This document shows, in pieces, positions 16,935 to 26,422 of a DNA stretch of 33,225 bases (position 1 is the first letter of the stretch; every line of letters begins with the position of its first letter). Source of the DNA: Bacteroidetes bacterium OLB12 (GTDB lineage Bacteria > Bacteroidota > Bacteroidia > Cytophagales > Cyclobacteriaceae); assembly GCA_001567185.1 (NCBI GenBank), contig LNFR01000004.1, positions 1 to 33,225 of the forward strand, written 5' to 3'. The translations under genes were made by a program, and so were the position numbers. Below the pieces are notes generated by a model. That model saw only the letters and a program-made list of their open reading frames with translations, did not search any database and had not been told where the DNA came from.

Positions 16935-17600
16935 TTATTCTGCTTTTATAATCAGATCCATTTGTTCTCCACGTACCGGATGCTGAAACACCAACCGCCA
17001 GGCTTGCAAAGCAATGGTGTTGGGAAGATAAGCTGTATCGGAACCATATAGCACATCGCCCAGTATCGGGCAACCGGTGCCGGCAAGTTGTGCCCTGATT
17101 TGGTGGTATTTGCCGGTATGCAGTTGAATGTTCCAAAGAAAATATCCATCGCGTTGTTCGCTTATTTCGTAATCGAGAATAGCTTTTTCGGCATACTCCA
17201 TCTGATGTGTATAGAGTGCAGCTTTCTTTTTTTCTTTCCGGTGCCAGTGTTCAAGCCTGCCTTTGAAATGAGTGGGTGCTTTGGATGTTAATGCCCTATA
17301 AAATTTCTTTACCCTGCGTTCGGCAAATTGTTCGCTTAGGTTTTTGAGTACTTCGCGTTTCTTAGTAAAAAGCACGATGCCACTTACGGCACGATCGAGC
17401 CGGTGAAGATGTTGTGCGTAGGGGAACTGATTGTTTGTTGTTTCTTTAAGATACTCTTTTACATACTGCAACAAACTGGGGTTTTGATTGCGATCGGGTT
17501 CAACCATCAATCCTGCGGGCTTGTTAATCGCAAGTATGTAATCGTCTTCAAAAAGTATCCGATTGGTTAGGTTAAACTGCATTTGGTTGGCAAGATACAT
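16935..17600 (-). CDS. RluA-family pseudouridine synthase
   Basis: Isomerises uridine to pseudouridine in rRNA or tRNA. 221 residues, without an S4 domain. The catalytic aspartate is D69 in QHLHRLDRAVSGIVLF; INKPAGLMV (26-33) and LHTGKYHQIRAQLA, with GDVLYGSD, mark motifs I and III. A start at M7 (17582, MQFNLTNRILFEDDYI) is equally possible because TATCTTGC at 17591-17598 on the minus strand resembles a -7 box. Lack of S4 resembles TruC or RluA; the target uridine cannot be told. It is convergent with the LamG gene with six bases between. Confidence 0.9.
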   Translation of the reverse strand: MYLANQMQFNLTNRILFEDDYILAINKPAGLMVEPDRNQNPSLLQYVKEYLKETTNNQFPYAQHLHRLDRAVSGIVLFTKKREVLKNLSEQFAERRVKKFYRALTSKAPTHFKGRLEHWHRKEKKKAALYTHQMEYAEKAILDYEISEQRDGYFLWNIQLHTGKYHQIRAQLAGTGCPILGDVLYGSDTAYLPNTIALQAWRLVFQHPVRGEQMDLIIKAE

Positions 17601-17703
17601 GATGAAATGTTATTCCTGTACACCTAAACTTCACTCAACGGCTGCTGATACATTCCAACTAAAACCAATTGATTCTTACCTTACTTTTTCCCTGCTTTGT
17701 AGC

Positions 17704-18363
17704 ATGATAAAGAAAATTGTAGTTCTTGCCTTAAGCGTAATGGCTTTAGGTGCAACAGCCCAGGAGATAACCGTAAAAGGCGATGTAGTGGATGCCATTC
17801 GTGGAAAGAAACTGAAATCGAAGGTGGTGTATAAGAGTTATCCAACTGGAGGAATTTCCGGAACGATGAATGACAGTACGTATTCTTTTTCAATATTCGG
17901 ATCGAGTAAATACCAGGTTACGGCTGAGGCAGAAGGCTACATTCCGCGCACGGTAATAGTTGATCCTAAGGAAGCAAAAGGAAATATAATTGTTCGCAAC
18001 ATTGAGCTTACCTCTGCAGGTGGTACAATTGTTCTGAATCATTTGATTTTTGCACAGGGCAAAGCTGTTATCGATCCCAAATCGTTTCAAGAGCTGGATG
18101 AGGTGGTGGCTATGCTGAAAGAAAATCCAAAAATGGAAATACAACTGGAAGGCCATACGGATAACCGCGGCAATGCAGAAGCCAACGTAAAACTTTCACA
18201 GTCGCGGGTGGATGCCGTGAAAAAATACATGGTATCGAAGGGGATAAGTAAAAACCGGGTAATGACCAAAGCCTTTGGTGGCTCTAAACCTATCGCTACG
18301 GAAGACACAGAAGAGGCCCGCGCAAAAAACAGAAGGGTAGAGATGCGGGTGCTTAAAGAATAA
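17704..18363 (+). CDS. OmpA-family peptidoglycan-binding protein
   Basis: 219 residues from the ATG at 17704 (MIKKIVVLALSVMALGATAQ, a Sec signal peptide); an upstream extension of the same frame to 17563 lacks a signal and I reject it. Residues 20-110 form a carboxypeptidase-regulatory-like beta domain (VKGDVVDAIRGKKLKSKVVY, AEAEGYIPRTVIVDP). The C-terminal OmpA domain has EGHTDNRGNAEANVKLSQSR, VDAVKKYMVSKGI and the closing ARAKNRRVEMRV, with the Asp and Arg that bind diaminopimelate. It probably links envelope to peptidoglycan. No beta-barrel is present. Confidence 0.92.
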   Translation: MIKKIVVLALSVMALGATAQEITVKGDVVDAIRGKKLKSKVVYKSYPTGGISGTMNDSTYSFSIFGSSKYQVTAEAEGYIPRTVIVDPKEAKGNIIVRNIELTSAGGTIVLNHLIFAQGKAVIDPKSFQELDEVVAMLKENPKMEIQLEGHTDNRGNAEANVKLSQSRVDAVKKYMVSKGISKNRVMTKAFGGSKPIATEDTEEARAKNRRVEMRVLKE

Positions 18364-18413
18364 TTTGAAATTCAAGATTTCTACCAGGCAATCAAATGCA
18401 CGCTTGAAAAGCC

Positions 18414-19175
18414 TCAGTTTATTTTTGCAGTTGCAGGCGGTTTTGGTTTGTGTGCTGTTGTAGCCTGTTCAACTTCCCAGGCCTGCCAACCTTCCTGCAA
18501 GGCAGCAAGATCTTCTTCCAGGCATGGGTTGTTGTACGATTTGGGAATACGAGGTTGAAGCCCATTTGAAAGGTGATAACTACTTAATCCAGCCGTCCAC
18601 TCAAAATGCCCCGGATCGTACGGGTTGCGCCAGCGCCCACCCCAGCGCAAACCAAGTTGTTCTCCCACAACGCCAATTTTTCTCCAAAGTTTATAATCAT
18701 CCCATTGGGCAACTGAGTCAACAATAGGAACTACATCAACAGCCAATCCATATTGGTGTTTGGAATGTCCCCCTCCCGAACGGGTATATTTTTTACCCAT
18801 TGATTTATACTCGTTTTGTTTGGCACGGGTGCGATAGGTTTCAACCAAAGCCAATTCAATTCCTTTCTCTTTACAGATCGAAATAAGTTGGGCAACCTTT
18901 TCCCGGAAGTACGGATGCAGGGCATCCAGATCAGCAATCATGGGAAGGCCCCCGCGGTCTTTACCAAATGTGTAATTAGCAACGGTTGACCAGGTTTGCC
19001 AATCTTCGGCACGTACAGCAAGGGGAGCCTCAACACGAGGTGCAAGCGATTGAACAAGCTCCGTTACCAGTTGTTGGTGTTCTGATGTATAGGGTACTGA
19101 TTCCTGAAGTGCCGGCTGTGCCTGGCAAAAAAGACTTAACCCCAAAAGACTAAAAAATGGTGCTATCCGAAGCAT
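18414..19175 (-). CDS. M15-family D,D-/L,D-peptidase (VanY/endolysin-like)
   Basis: 253 residues with a signal peptide (MLRIAPFFSLLGLSLFCQAQ). The zinc site is H140 and D147 in the SKHQYGLAVD motif and H190 in DPGHFEW; the catalytic Glu is probably E192. R115 in VETYRTRAKQ fits substrate binding. It should cut peptidoglycan cross-peptides or stem peptides in the periplasm, similar to Peptidase_M15_4 enzymes. Residues past 205 are a Pro-rich tail. It is convergent with the OmpA-like gene, which also binds peptidoglycan; this may be coincidence. Confidence 0.9.
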   Translation of the reverse strand: MLRIAPFFSLLGLSLFCQAQPALQESVPYTSEHQQLVTELVQSLAPRVEAPLAVRAEDWQTWSTVANYTFGKDRGGLPMIADLDALHPYFREKVAQLISICKEKGIELALVETYRTRAKQNEYKSMGKKYTRSGGGHSKHQYGLAVDVVPIVDSVAQWDDYKLWRKIGVVGEQLGLRWGGRWRNPYDPGHFEWTAGLSSYHLSNGLQPRIPKSYNNPCLEEDLAALQEGWQAWEVEQATTAHKPKPPATAKIN

Positions 19176-19218
19176 TTAAGGTCAACTAAACCACAAATTT
19201 ATATAAATGTTTCTGACT

Positions 19219-19247
19219 TGCTCTATATCAGAGCATTAAATATTTTT
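19219..19247 (+). terminator. Hairpin with T tract between divergent genes
   Basis: TGCTCT (19219-19224), loop ATATC, AGAGCA (19230-19235), then ATTAAATA and seven T. It is terminator-shaped but lies upstream of both the M15 and trmH-like genes, with no plus-strand gene to end. The rest of the 236-base gap (19176-19411) shows no gene. Confidence 0.3.
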
Positions 19248-19402
19248 TTGGGAATGCCCGATAGCCGGCTCAGGTGGTTTTTAAATGAATCGGTCAAATT
19301 CCAATCGGCTTGCGCAGATGTACCACAGCCCACCCCGGAAATTTCAGGTGTTGCATATGTTTGCGTACTTTGATCAGAAAACTGTAAGCAAGCCTTTTAT
19401 TT

Positions 19403-19410
19403 TATTTTTG
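19403..19410 (+). promoter_or_regulatory. -7-like box (TATTTTTG) abutting the trmH-like ATG
   Basis: Exact TAnnTTTG, but it ends one base before the ATG at 19412, too close for that start unless transcription begins inside the gene. A second candidate, TACTTTG at 19366-19372, is at a more normal distance. Confidence 0.25.
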
Positions 19411-19411
19411 G

Positions 19412-20101
19412 ATGGACGAATCAAGACGCAATCAATTGTTGACCGAACATCTGGCCAACTATATTACCGAACATAAGAAGGCCTTTGTAAACCAGGTGCT
19501 GGATATGCGTACCCGGCATATCACCATGGTGTTGGAAGAAATTTTTCAATCGCAAAATGCCAGTGCGGTAATACGCACCTGCGAGTGTATGGGGTTGCAG
19601 GATATTCATATTATTGAAAATGAAGTAAAGTATGCGATTAACAGAAGAGTACTAAAAGGCTCGTATAAGTGGGTTGATCTGATCAAATACCGCACGCGGG
19701 AAAACACCAGCACCGCGTTATGCTTTGCCGAACTTAAACGAAAAGGGTACACCATATTGGTTACCGATCCATCGCCCGATGGTAAATCGATTTACGACAT
19801 ACCAATCAATAACAAGCTGGCTATTGTAATGGGTAACGAATTGCATGGTACTTCAGCGTATGCGTTGGCGCATGCCGATGAGAAAGTACACATACCCATG
19901 TATGGCTTTACCGAAAGTCTGAATATATCGGTTAGTGCGGCCTTGTGTTTGCAAGCCGTGATACCTAAAATGCGGCAATCCGAAGTACCCTGGCAACTTT
20001 CTGATGAAGAAAAAGATATTATTCGCCTGCAGTGGTACCGGAAGATGGTAAGACGTTGCGAAATTATTGAACGCGAATTTCTGAAAGCCTTGCCGGCTTA
20101 A
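19412..20101 (+). CDS. SpoU-class RNA 2'-O-methyltransferase (TrmH-like)
   Basis: 229 residues, SPOUT fold. Motif 1 is NASAVIRTCECMG (49-61, with the catalytic arginine R55), motif 2 IVMGNELHG (138-146) and motif 3 IPMYGFTESLNISVSAAL (161-178), which form the knotted S-adenosylmethionine site. A C-terminal helical extension (YRKMVRRCEIIEREFLKAL) and short N-terminal helical part match TrmH rather than RlmB, suggesting 2'-O-methylation of G18 in tRNA. The precise target is an inference. It is transcribed alone and followed 59 bases later by the SanA-like gene. Confidence 0.9.
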   Translation: MDESRRNQLLTEHLANYITEHKKAFVNQVLDMRTRHITMVLEEIFQSQNASAVIRTCECMGLQDIHIIENEVKYAINRRVLKGSYKWVDLIKYRTRENTSTALCFAELKRKGYTILVTDPSPDGKSIYDIPINNKLAIVMGNELHGTSAYALAHADEKVHIPMYGFTESLNISVSAALCLQAVIPKMRQSEVPWQLSDEEKDIIRLQWYRKMVRRCEIIEREFLKALPA

Positions 20102-20130
20102 GTGCATACTAATTAGTTGCCGGATTTCGT

Positions 20131-20138
20131 TACCTTTG
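20131..20138 (+). promoter_or_regulatory. -7 box (TACCTTTG) of the SanA-like gene
   Basis: Exact TAnnTTTG match 22 bases upstream of the ATG at 20161, a normal distance for this phylum. No matching -33 is visible. Confidence 0.5.
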
Positions 20139-20160
20139 AGGTGGCTTTGATTAATCTGTT

Positions 20161-20811
20161 ATGAAGATTCGCTGGAAGAAGGTTGCCACGATCGCTATTA
20201 CTGTAATATTCATCTCTGTTCTTGTTGTGTGGCTATCCAACTTGTGGGTAGTTATCAGTACGCAAAACCGGGTACTTTCAGACTACCGCCATTTGCCGGA
20301 TAGTGGTGTGGCATTGGTGTTGGGTACAAGTCATAAATTAACCAGCGGGCAGCCTAATCCTTTCTTTCAGAACCGGATAAACACTGCAGCCGAACTATAT
20401 AAGCAGGGAAAGATTGTTCACTTTATTTTAAGTGGCGACAATCGCACCCGGTATTATAACGAACCACTTGAAATGCAAAAAGCATTGATCAAACAGGGAG
20501 TACCCATGTCGGCCATTACATTGGATTACGCAGGCCTTCGCACGCTCGACTCCATTGTGCGTTGCAAGGAAATTTTCGGGCAAACGAACATTACTATTAT
20601 TACCCAGCCGTTTCATAGCTACCGGGCTTTGTTTATCAGCGATTACTACAAGGTAAGTGCGGTTGCCCTGGTAGCCAGCGAGCCAGATGCAGAAACCGCA
20701 ACCCGTGTGTATGTGCGCGAGTACCTGGCCCGTGCAAAGGCTGTATTGGATTTATATTTGTTAGGCACTACCCCCCGGCATTTGGGCGAAAAAGAACCCA
20801 TTCACATTTAA
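20161..20811 (+). CDS. SanA/YdcF-like DUF218 membrane protein
   Basis: 216 residues. An N-terminal membrane helix (about 8-30, VATIAITVIFISVLVVWLSNLW) is followed by a DUF218 domain: ALVLGTSHKL with the catalytic-like loop, NRINTAAELY, FILSGDN, EPLEMQKALIKQGVP and DYAGLRTLDSIVR, then IITQPFHSYRALFIS. SanA of enterobacteria affects envelope integrity and vancomycin exclusion; DUF218 proteins are thought to act in envelope or polysaccharide metabolism, but their reaction is unknown. The soluble domain should face the periplasm. Confidence 0.85.
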   Translation: MKIRWKKVATIAITVIFISVLVVWLSNLWVVISTQNRVLSDYRHLPDSGVALVLGTSHKLTSGQPNPFFQNRINTAAELYKQGKIVHFILSGDNRTRYYNEPLEMQKALIKQGVPMSAITLDYAGLRTLDSIVRCKEIFGQTNITIITQPFHSYRALFISDYYKVSAVALVASEPDAETATRVYVREYLARAKAVLDLYLLGTTPRHLGEKEPIHI

Positions 20812-20867
20812 AAAATTATTATCGTTATAACTTGAATACCTGCGGCCCCCCGCTGCGTATAAATTGC

Positions 20868-20875
20868 TAATTTTG
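20868..20875 (+). promoter_or_regulatory. -7 box (TAATTTTG) of the DUF5686 gene
   Basis: Exact TAnnTTTG, 12 bases before the TTG at 20888 and 18 before the GTG at 20894; supports one of these non-ATG starts. Confidence 0.45.
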
Positions 20876-20887
20876 AAATTCTAAAAA

Positions 20888-23407
20888 TTGCGTGTGGGTA
20901 GAATAGACTGGTTAAGAGCATGGCTGATTATGCTTGCGGCCTTTTGGGCAAATGTTTTTCTGGTAAATGCCCAGGAAACCGTTGTACAAGGAAAAGTTAC
21001 TGATGCAACCTCGGGCGATCCCATTCCCTTTGCAAATGTGGTGTTTAAAGGAACCTCTATCGGTGCAACCACCGATTTTGACGGAAACTTTCTGATTAAA
21101 ACCCACAATCCAACCGATACATTAGTTGCTTCCTACATCGGGTATAAATCGCGTAGCAAAGTAGTAAAACGGGATGTTCAGCAAACCATCAACTTTCAAT
21201 TGGAAGAAGCTATTACCAATCTACAGGAGGTAATTGTAAAAGCCGGAGAGAACCCCGCTTTCGAAATTCTAAGAAAAGTTGTTCGCAACAAAAACAACAA
21301 CGACAAGCGTAAGCTAACAGCATATGAGTATGATACTTACACTAAAATTGAAATTGATGTAGATAACCTCTCCGATAAATTTCGCGAGCGCAAAATGGTG
21401 AAGCGCATTACCCAGGTGCTGGACAGCGTAGAACGCATTGCAGGCGAAGATGGTAAACCGATTTTACCATTATTTATAACAGAAAGTGTTTCAAAAATTT
21501 ATTACCGTGATAACCCATCGCTTAAAAAAGAGCGTATCCTTAAAACTAAAATCAGTGGGGTAGGTGTGGAAGATGGAACCACGGTAACGCAAATGATCGG
21601 ATCCTCTTTTCAGGAATATAACTTCTATCAAAATTGGTTAAACATTCTTACCAAAGAATTTGTGTCGCCCATTGCCGATGGCTGGCGAATTTATTACGAT
21701 TATGATTTAACCGATAGTCTTTATATAGGCAACGACTATTGCTACCGTCTGGATTTCTTCCCGCGCAGCCCGCAAGATCTTGCCTTTACCGGCACGATTT
21801 GGATTACCAAAAATGATTATGCCTTAAAGCAGATTGATGCTACCATGGGCAAGCAAGCCAATCTGAATTTCATTGATAAAATCCGTATTCAGCAAGAGCT
21901 GGCCAAAACGGATTTGGGCGCCTGGGTGCCAATCAAAAACCGTGTGCTGATTGATGTGGAACAACTTAGCAAAAACAGCCCGGGTATGCTGGCGAAGTTT
22001 TATACCAGCAACAAAAACATTGTTACAAACCAGCCCCGTAACCCAGCCTTTTATGAACGCGCAATTGAAATGGCTGAAGATGCCCGGTTAGACGAAGATA
22101 AAAACTGGGATTCGCTACGGCACGAACCGCTCTCAGAAACCGAGCGCAATGTGTACAAAATGATCGACACTTTGCGCAATATTCCCATTGTTAAAACCTA
22201 TACCGATATTATCAAAGTATTGGTAAACGGATACTATTCCGTTGGTAAAGTGGATGTAGGCCCTTACCTCAGCTTTATTACCTGGAACGATATAGAAGGC
22301 TGGCGGGTGCAGGGTGGCTTTAAAACCAACTACCAGTTCAGTAAAAAATGGGTCTTTCAAGGACAACTCGCTTATGGTTTTGATGATGAACGGATAAAGT
22401 ATCTTGCTTCCGTACAACGCATACTTTCAAGGCAACGATGGACCACATTGACCTTTCGTGCCAGGCGCGATTTAGGCAGGCTGGGTGTGGATGACGAAAA
22501 CCTGGCCGATAATCCGATTTTTCTGGCGGCCACCCGCTGGGGCTATTTCAGAAGAGGCTTTTATTCTGATGAATACCGCGTATCACTGCAACGCGAAATT
22601 TTTAAGGGGTATACACAACGGGTTTCATTTCGGCACTGGACGTTTGATCCTTCCTACTCCTTTGGTTATTTCAACCCCCCGGTTGAAGTGGGAGCACCGG
22701 TTTTTGATCAGTTCAGTACCTCCGAGGTTAGCATCGAATCGCGTTATGCCCGCGATGAAGTCTTTCTTCAGGACGACAACGATCGCATTAGCCTGGGTAC
22801 AAACAAATGGCCTGTTATTACGCTCAAATATACACATGGCTTTAACGGTGTGCTGGGCGGTGATTTTACCTACGATAAACTTCGGTTTAATCTTACAAAG
22901 CGAATTAAAACCGGACCATTGGGTGTTGGCTATGCTACCCTTTCGGGCGAATACGTTTTTAATGCCTTGCCTTATCCGTTGCTCACCTTGCATTTGGGTA
23001 ATCAGTCGCCAGTTTATTCGTCCATTACCTATAACCTGATGAACTTTGGCGAGTTTGTAAGTGACCGGTATGCATCACTTCAATACAGGCAGTACCTCGA
23101 AGGCTTTTTGCTCAATCGAATTCCCTTGCTGAATAAACTCAAGTGGCGCTTGCTGGCAACTTCCAATGTAGTGATTGGCGGAATGCGCCAATCCAACCGC
23201 GATCTGATTTCGCAGTTTTCACCAACCGGCTCCGAAACCTTAGCTGCTGGTTATTTTAAGAATGGAAAACCCTATATCGAACTGGGCTATGGGGTGGAGA
23301 ATATCTTTAAGTTTCTGCGGGTAGATTTCGTACACCGGGTTTCCTACCTCGAAAATGAAAATGCCCGCAAGTTTGGTATTTTATTCAGTGCTCAATTCCA
23401 GCTTTAG
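20888..23407 (+). CDS. DUF5686 outer-membrane barrel with carboxypeptidase-like domain
   Basis: 839 residues from TTG 20888 (a GTG at 20894 is equally possible; no ATG precedes the signal peptide WLIMLAAFWANVFLVNAQ). Residues 30-115 are a carboxypeptidase-regulatory-like beta-sandwich (VQGKVTDATSGDPIPFANVV, GATTDFDGNF, YIGYKS), the domain that in this phylum begins SusC/TonB-type proteins. The rest is DUF5686: NPAFEILRKVVRNKNNNDKR, LTAYEYDTYTKIEID, a central soluble part, then a long region of alternating beta strands ending in the aromatic FGILFSAQFQL expected of an outer-membrane barrel. No plug or TonB box is seen, so it is probably not TonB dependent. Substrate unknown. Confidence 0.9.
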   Translation: MRVGRIDWLRAWLIMLAAFWANVFLVNAQETVVQGKVTDATSGDPIPFANVVFKGTSIGATTDFDGNFLIKTHNPTDTLVASYIGYKSRSKVVKRDVQQTINFQLEEAITNLQEVIVKAGENPAFEILRKVVRNKNNNDKRKLTAYEYDTYTKIEIDVDNLSDKFRERKMVKRITQVLDSVERIAGEDGKPILPLFITESVSKIYYRDNPSLKKERILKTKISGVGVEDGTTVTQMIGSSFQEYNFYQNWLNILTKEFVSPIADGWRIYYDYDLTDSLYIGNDYCYRLDFFPRSPQDLAFTGTIWITKNDYALKQIDATMGKQANLNFIDKIRIQQELAKTDLGAWVPIKNRVLIDVEQLSKNSPGMLAKFYTSNKNIVTNQPRNPAFYERAIEMAEDARLDEDKNWDSLRHEPLSETERNVYKMIDTLRNIPIVKTYTDIIKVLVNGYYSVGKVDVGPYLSFITWNDIEGWRVQGGFKTNYQFSKKWVFQGQLAYGFDDERIKYLASVQRILSRQRWTTLTFRARRDLGRLGVDDENLADNPIFLAATRWGYFRRGFYSDEYRVSLQREIFKGYTQRVSFRHWTFDPSYSFGYFNPPVEVGAPVFDQFSTSEVSIESRYARDEVFLQDDNDRISLGTNKWPVITLKYTHGFNGVLGGDFTYDKLRFNLTKRIKTGPLGVGYATLSGEYVFNALPYPLLTLHLGNQSPVYSSITYNLMNFGEFVSDRYASLQYRQYLEGFLLNRIPLLNKLKWRLLATSNVVIGGMRQSNRDLISQFSPTGSETLAAGYFKNGKPYIELGYGVENIFKFLRVDFVHRVSYLENENARKFGILFSAQFQL

Positions 23408-23439
23408 GTATTATTCCGGGTGCCACCTCTAAATTCCTA

Positions 23440-23480
23440 CGCACAACCTCTAACTTCATAACTTCTAACTTCTAACTTTG
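23440..23480 (+). repeat. Heptamer tandem repeat containing the thrS -7 box
   Basis: Units of seven (CTTCTAA and near copies such as CTCTAAC, TTCATAA) run through 23447-23478; the last one ends in TAACTTTG (23473-23480), an exact TAnnTTTG -7 box 23 bases before the thrS ATG. The repeat thus runs straight into the promoter. Confidence 0.6.
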
Positions 23481-23502
23481 CACCTTTTAAAAAATATAGC
23501 GA

Positions 23503-25440
23503 ATGAGCGTAGTTAATATTACCCTGCCCGATGGTTCAGCCCGTCAATATCCCGCAGGCGTTAAAGGAATTGAAATCGCGCAAAGCATTAGCGAGGGTTT
23601 AGCCCGCAATGCCCTTTCTATTGAAGTGAATGGCGAAATCTGGGACTTGAGCAGGCCCATCAACACAGATGCTGCCATAAAAATATTTACGTGGAACGAC
23701 AAAGGTGGCAAGTATGCATTCTGGCATTCTTCGGCTCACCTTTTTGCAGAGGCGCTGGAGGCTTTGTATCCGGGAGTAAAGTTCGGAATAGGTCCACCCA
23801 TCGAAAATGGTTTTTATTACGATGTGGATCTGGGCGATCGTCCTTTCGGAGATGAAGAGCTTGCTGCAGTAGAAAAGAAAATGGTAGAACTGGCCAAAGC
23901 CAACAATGCATTTGTAAGACGCGATGTTTCCAAGAAAGAGGCGATTGACTATTTCACCAAAAAAGGAGATGAGTATAAGCTTGAATTGATCGATGGATTA
24001 GAAGATGGGTCCATTACATTCTACCAGCAAGGAAATTTTGTTGACTTATGTCGCGGGCCCCACATTCCAACTACAGGGCCAATCAAGGCAATCAAACTAT
24101 TAAGTGTAGCCGGTGCCTATTGGCGGGGCGATGAGAAGAACAAAATGCTGAAGCGCATTTATGGAATCACATTTCCCAAACAGAAAGAACTGGAAGAATA
24201 CCTGCACGTGTTGGAAGAAGCGAAGAAACGCGACCATCGCAAGTTGGGCAAAGAGCTTGAGTTATTTGCCTTTTCAGATAAGGTAGGGCAGGGCTTACCC
24301 TTGTGGTTACCCAAAGGAACTATTCTGCGCGAACGGCTGGAGCAATTTATGCGCAGAGCACAGATTCGTGCCGGGTACGATCCGGTGGTTACACCACACA
24401 TTGGCAGTAAACAATTGTATGTTACTTCAGGACATTACGAAAAATATGGGAAGGACTCGTTTCAACCCATTCATACACCTGATGAAAATGAGGAGTTCCT
24501 GCTTAAGCCCATGAACTGTCCGCATCATTGCGAGATTTACAAAGTAAAGCCACGTTCGTACAAAGAGTTGCCGATTCGTTTAGCCGAGTTTGGAACGGTG
24601 TACCGCTATGAACAAAGTGGTGAACTCCATGGGTTAACCCGCGTACGAGGATTTACACAAGATGATGCGCATATTTTCTGTCGGCCTGACCAGGTGAAGG
24701 AAGAGTTTATCAAGGTAATCGACCTTGTATTGTTTGTGTTTAAGTCGCTGGGTTTTGAAAACTATACCGCCCAGGTATCAAAGCGCGACCCCAACAACAA
24801 GGTAAAATACATTGGCGAAGACCACTTGTGGGTTAGGGCCGAACGCGAAATACAGGAAGCGGCCGATGAGCGCGGTTTGAAGACCGTAGCAGTGGAAGGC
24901 GAAGCGGCCTTCTATGGGCCTAAACTCGACTTCATGGTGAAGGATGCGCTGGGCCGTAACTGGCAATTGGGCACCATACAGGTTGATTACAATTTGCCCG
25001 AACGCTTTGAGCTGGAATACATTGGTTCCGACAATCAGAAACACCGGCCCGTTATGATCCATCGTGCTCCTTTTGGTTCCATGGAACGTTTCGTGGCTGT
25101 GCTGATCGAGCATTGCGCGGGTAACTTCCCATTGTGGCTGGCTCCGGAACAGATTGCCGTATTGCCCATTTCAGAGCGCTTCAATGCGTATGGACAGCAG
25201 GTTCTGGATTTGTTAAAAGAACACGACATCCGGGGCTTTTTGGATGACCGGAACGAGAAAATTGGCCGCAAAATCCGCGATGCGGAAGTAACCAAAGTGC
25301 CTTTTATGCTTTTAGTGGGCGAAAAAGAGGCCGCTGAAGGCAAAGTGGCTGTGCGCAAGCATGGGTTGGGCGACCAGGGTGTAATGGATTTGAAAGAATT
25401 TGTGACCCAGTTTTCAGCTGATTTTGCTTTACTGTCTTGA
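23503..25440 (+). CDS. thrS: Threonyl-tRNA synthetase
   Basis: Class II synthetase charging tRNA-Thr. 645 residues, full length. The TGS domain (1-62), the editing domain with [11 protein letters not shown] and [10 protein letters not shown] that removes misacylated serine, the catalytic core with [13 protein letters not shown] (zinc cysteine), motif 2 [20 protein letters not shown] and [11 protein letters not shown], the [11 protein letters not shown] motif 3, and an anticodon-binding domain ([37 protein letters not shown]) are all in place. It heads the conserved thrS-infC-rpmI-rplT cluster. Confidence 0.98.
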   Translation: MSVVNITLPDGSARQYPAGVKGIEIAQSISEGLARNALSIEVNGEIWDLSRPINTDAAIKIFTWNDKGGKYAFWHSSAHLFAEALEALYPGVKFGIGPPIENGFYYDVDLGDRPFGDEELAAVEKKMVELAKANNAFVRRDVSKKEAIDYFTKKGDEYKLELIDGLEDGSITFYQQGNFVDLCRGPHIPTTGPIKAIKLLSVAGAYWRGDEKNKMLKRIYGITFPKQKELEEYLHVLEEAKKRDHRKLGKELELFAFSDKVGQGLPLWLPKGTILRERLEQFMRRAQIRAGYDPVVTPHIGSKQLYVTSGHYEKYGKDSFQPIHTPDENEEFLLKPMNCPHHCEIYKVKPRSYKELPIRLAEFGTVYRYEQSGELHGLTRVRGFTQDDAHIFCRPDQVKEEFIKVIDLVLFVFKSLGFENYTAQVSKRDPNNKVKYIGEDHLWVRAEREIQEAADERGLKTVAVEGEAAFYGPKLDFMVKDALGRNWQLGTIQVDYNLPERFELEYIGSDNQKHRPVMIHRAPFGSMERFVAVLIEHCAGNFPLWLAPEQIAVLPISERFNAYGQQVLDLLKEHDIRGFLDDRNEKIGRKIRDAEVTKVPFMLLVGEKEAAEGKVAVRKHGLGDQGVMDLKEFVTQFSADFALLS

Positions 25441-25464
25441 TTTTGATAAACCGAAAAAAAACGC

Positions 25465-25472
25465 GATATTTG
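25465..25472 (+). promoter_or_regulatory. Possible -7 box (GATATTTG) upstream of infC
   Basis: One mismatch to TAnnTTTG, 38 bases before the infC GTG, in the 70-base thrS-infC gap. It may give infC-rpmI-rplT a promoter of their own. Confidence 0.3.
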
Positions 25473-25510
25473 CAGCCTGTTTTTAAAAAGTAAGAATTTA
25501 AACCCAACGA

Positions 25511-26083
25511 GTGGCAGGATTTCCAGGTAATGACCGGCCGAGGCCTTTTGTAAGAGGCCCGCGGAAAGTAGTAGAAGAACCGTATCGTGTAAACGAGCGC
25601 ATTCTTGTTCAACGAGTAAGAGTGGTAGGCGAAAACATTAAAGTTGATGTGTACCCTACATCTGTAGCCATTAAAATGGCACAGGAACAAGGGCTTGATC
25701 TGGTCGAGATTTCACCCAATGCAGACCCTCCGGTTTGTAAAATTATTGACTACTCCAAGTTTAAATACGAGCAAAAGAAAAAACAGAAAGAGATCAAGGC
25801 GAATGCTCAGAAAACAATCCTGAAAGAGATTCGATTTGGGCCAAACACCGATGATCACGACTTCAACTTTAAAGTGAAGCATGCCGAAAACTTCCTGAAA
25901 GAAGGAGCGAAGGTAAAAGCCTACGTTCATTTTGCAGGTCGTTCGATTGTATATAAAGAGCGCGGTGAAATTCTGCTGCTTAAGTTTGCGCAGGCACTGG
26001 AAGAATTAGGCAAGGTAGAACAGATGCCTAAGTTGGAAGGGAAGCGCATGTATATGATGGTGGCACCAAAAGGAAAGAAGTAA
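25511..26083 (+). CDS. infC: Translation initiation factor IF-3
   Basis: Binds the 30S subunit, blocks early 50S joining and proofreads the start codon. 190 residues. The N-domain ([40 protein letters not shown]), the lysine-rich linker ([15 protein letters not shown]) and the C-domain ([40 protein letters not shown]) are complete. The start is GTG at 25511; the AUU start used for autoregulation in enterobacteria is not seen here. About 20 extra basic residues precede the N-domain, as is usual in this phylum. Confidence 0.97.
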   Translation: MAGFPGNDRPRPFVRGPRKVVEEPYRVNERILVQRVRVVGENIKVDVYPTSVAIKMAQEQGLDLVEISPNADPPVCKIIDYSKFKYEQKKKQKEIKANAQKTILKEIRFGPNTDDHDFNFKVKHAENFLKEGAKVKAYVHFAGRSIVYKERGEILLLKFAQALEELGKVEQMPKLEGKRMYMMVAPKGKK

Positions 26084-26103
26084 GTTTTAAATAAATAAGT
26101 AGA

Positions 26104-26304
26104 ATGCCTAAGTTAAAGACCAAGTCGGGCGCAAAAAAGCGATTTAAAGTTACCGGTACCGGTAAGATTAAGCGCAAGCGGGCGTACAAGCGCCACATCC
26201 TGACTAAAAAAGAAACTAAACAAAAAAGAAGATTGGGTAATGCAGCCACCGTTAAGAAAGTTGACGAAGGCAATGTGAAGCCCATGCTTCCGTATCTTGT
26301 TTAA
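26104..26304 (+). CDS. rpmI: Ribosomal protein bL35
   Basis: 66 residues of the 50S subunit. The family pattern [40 protein letters not shown] and [14 protein letters not shown] is complete. It starts 20 bases after infC and is followed by rplT after 118 bases. Confidence 0.98.
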   Translation: MPKLKTKSGAKKRFKVTGTGKIKRKRAYKRHILTKKETKQKRRLGNAATVKKVDEGNVKPMLPYLV

Positions 26305-26422
26305 TCCGTTCAAGTCGGATATGTGTTTAATCCTCTGAAAAACAGGAGGAATGTTTAACCCGGCTACTGGCAACTAAGATTGCGCGAAAATCGCAACGCC
26401 AACGCCAAAAAATTAAAATTTT
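26305..26422 (+). promoter_or_regulatory. rpmI-rplT spacer with two hairpins, possible regulatory leader
   Basis: CCTCTG (26332-26337) can pair with CAGGAGG (26343-26349) with one bulge, and TTGCG (26379-26383) with CGCAA (26391-26395). L20 autoregulates this operon in other bacteria by binding RNA near this point; whether these stems do so here is inference. No T tract follows either stem. Confidence 0.3.

Noticed and set aside
17563-17703. N-terminal extension of the OmpA-like gene
   Set aside because: The extension is Cys-rich noise and destroys the signal peptide starting at 17704.
19285-19476. 63-codon plus-strand frame upstream of the trmH-like gene
   Set aside because: It overlaps the TrmH-like start in another frame, and has no family features.
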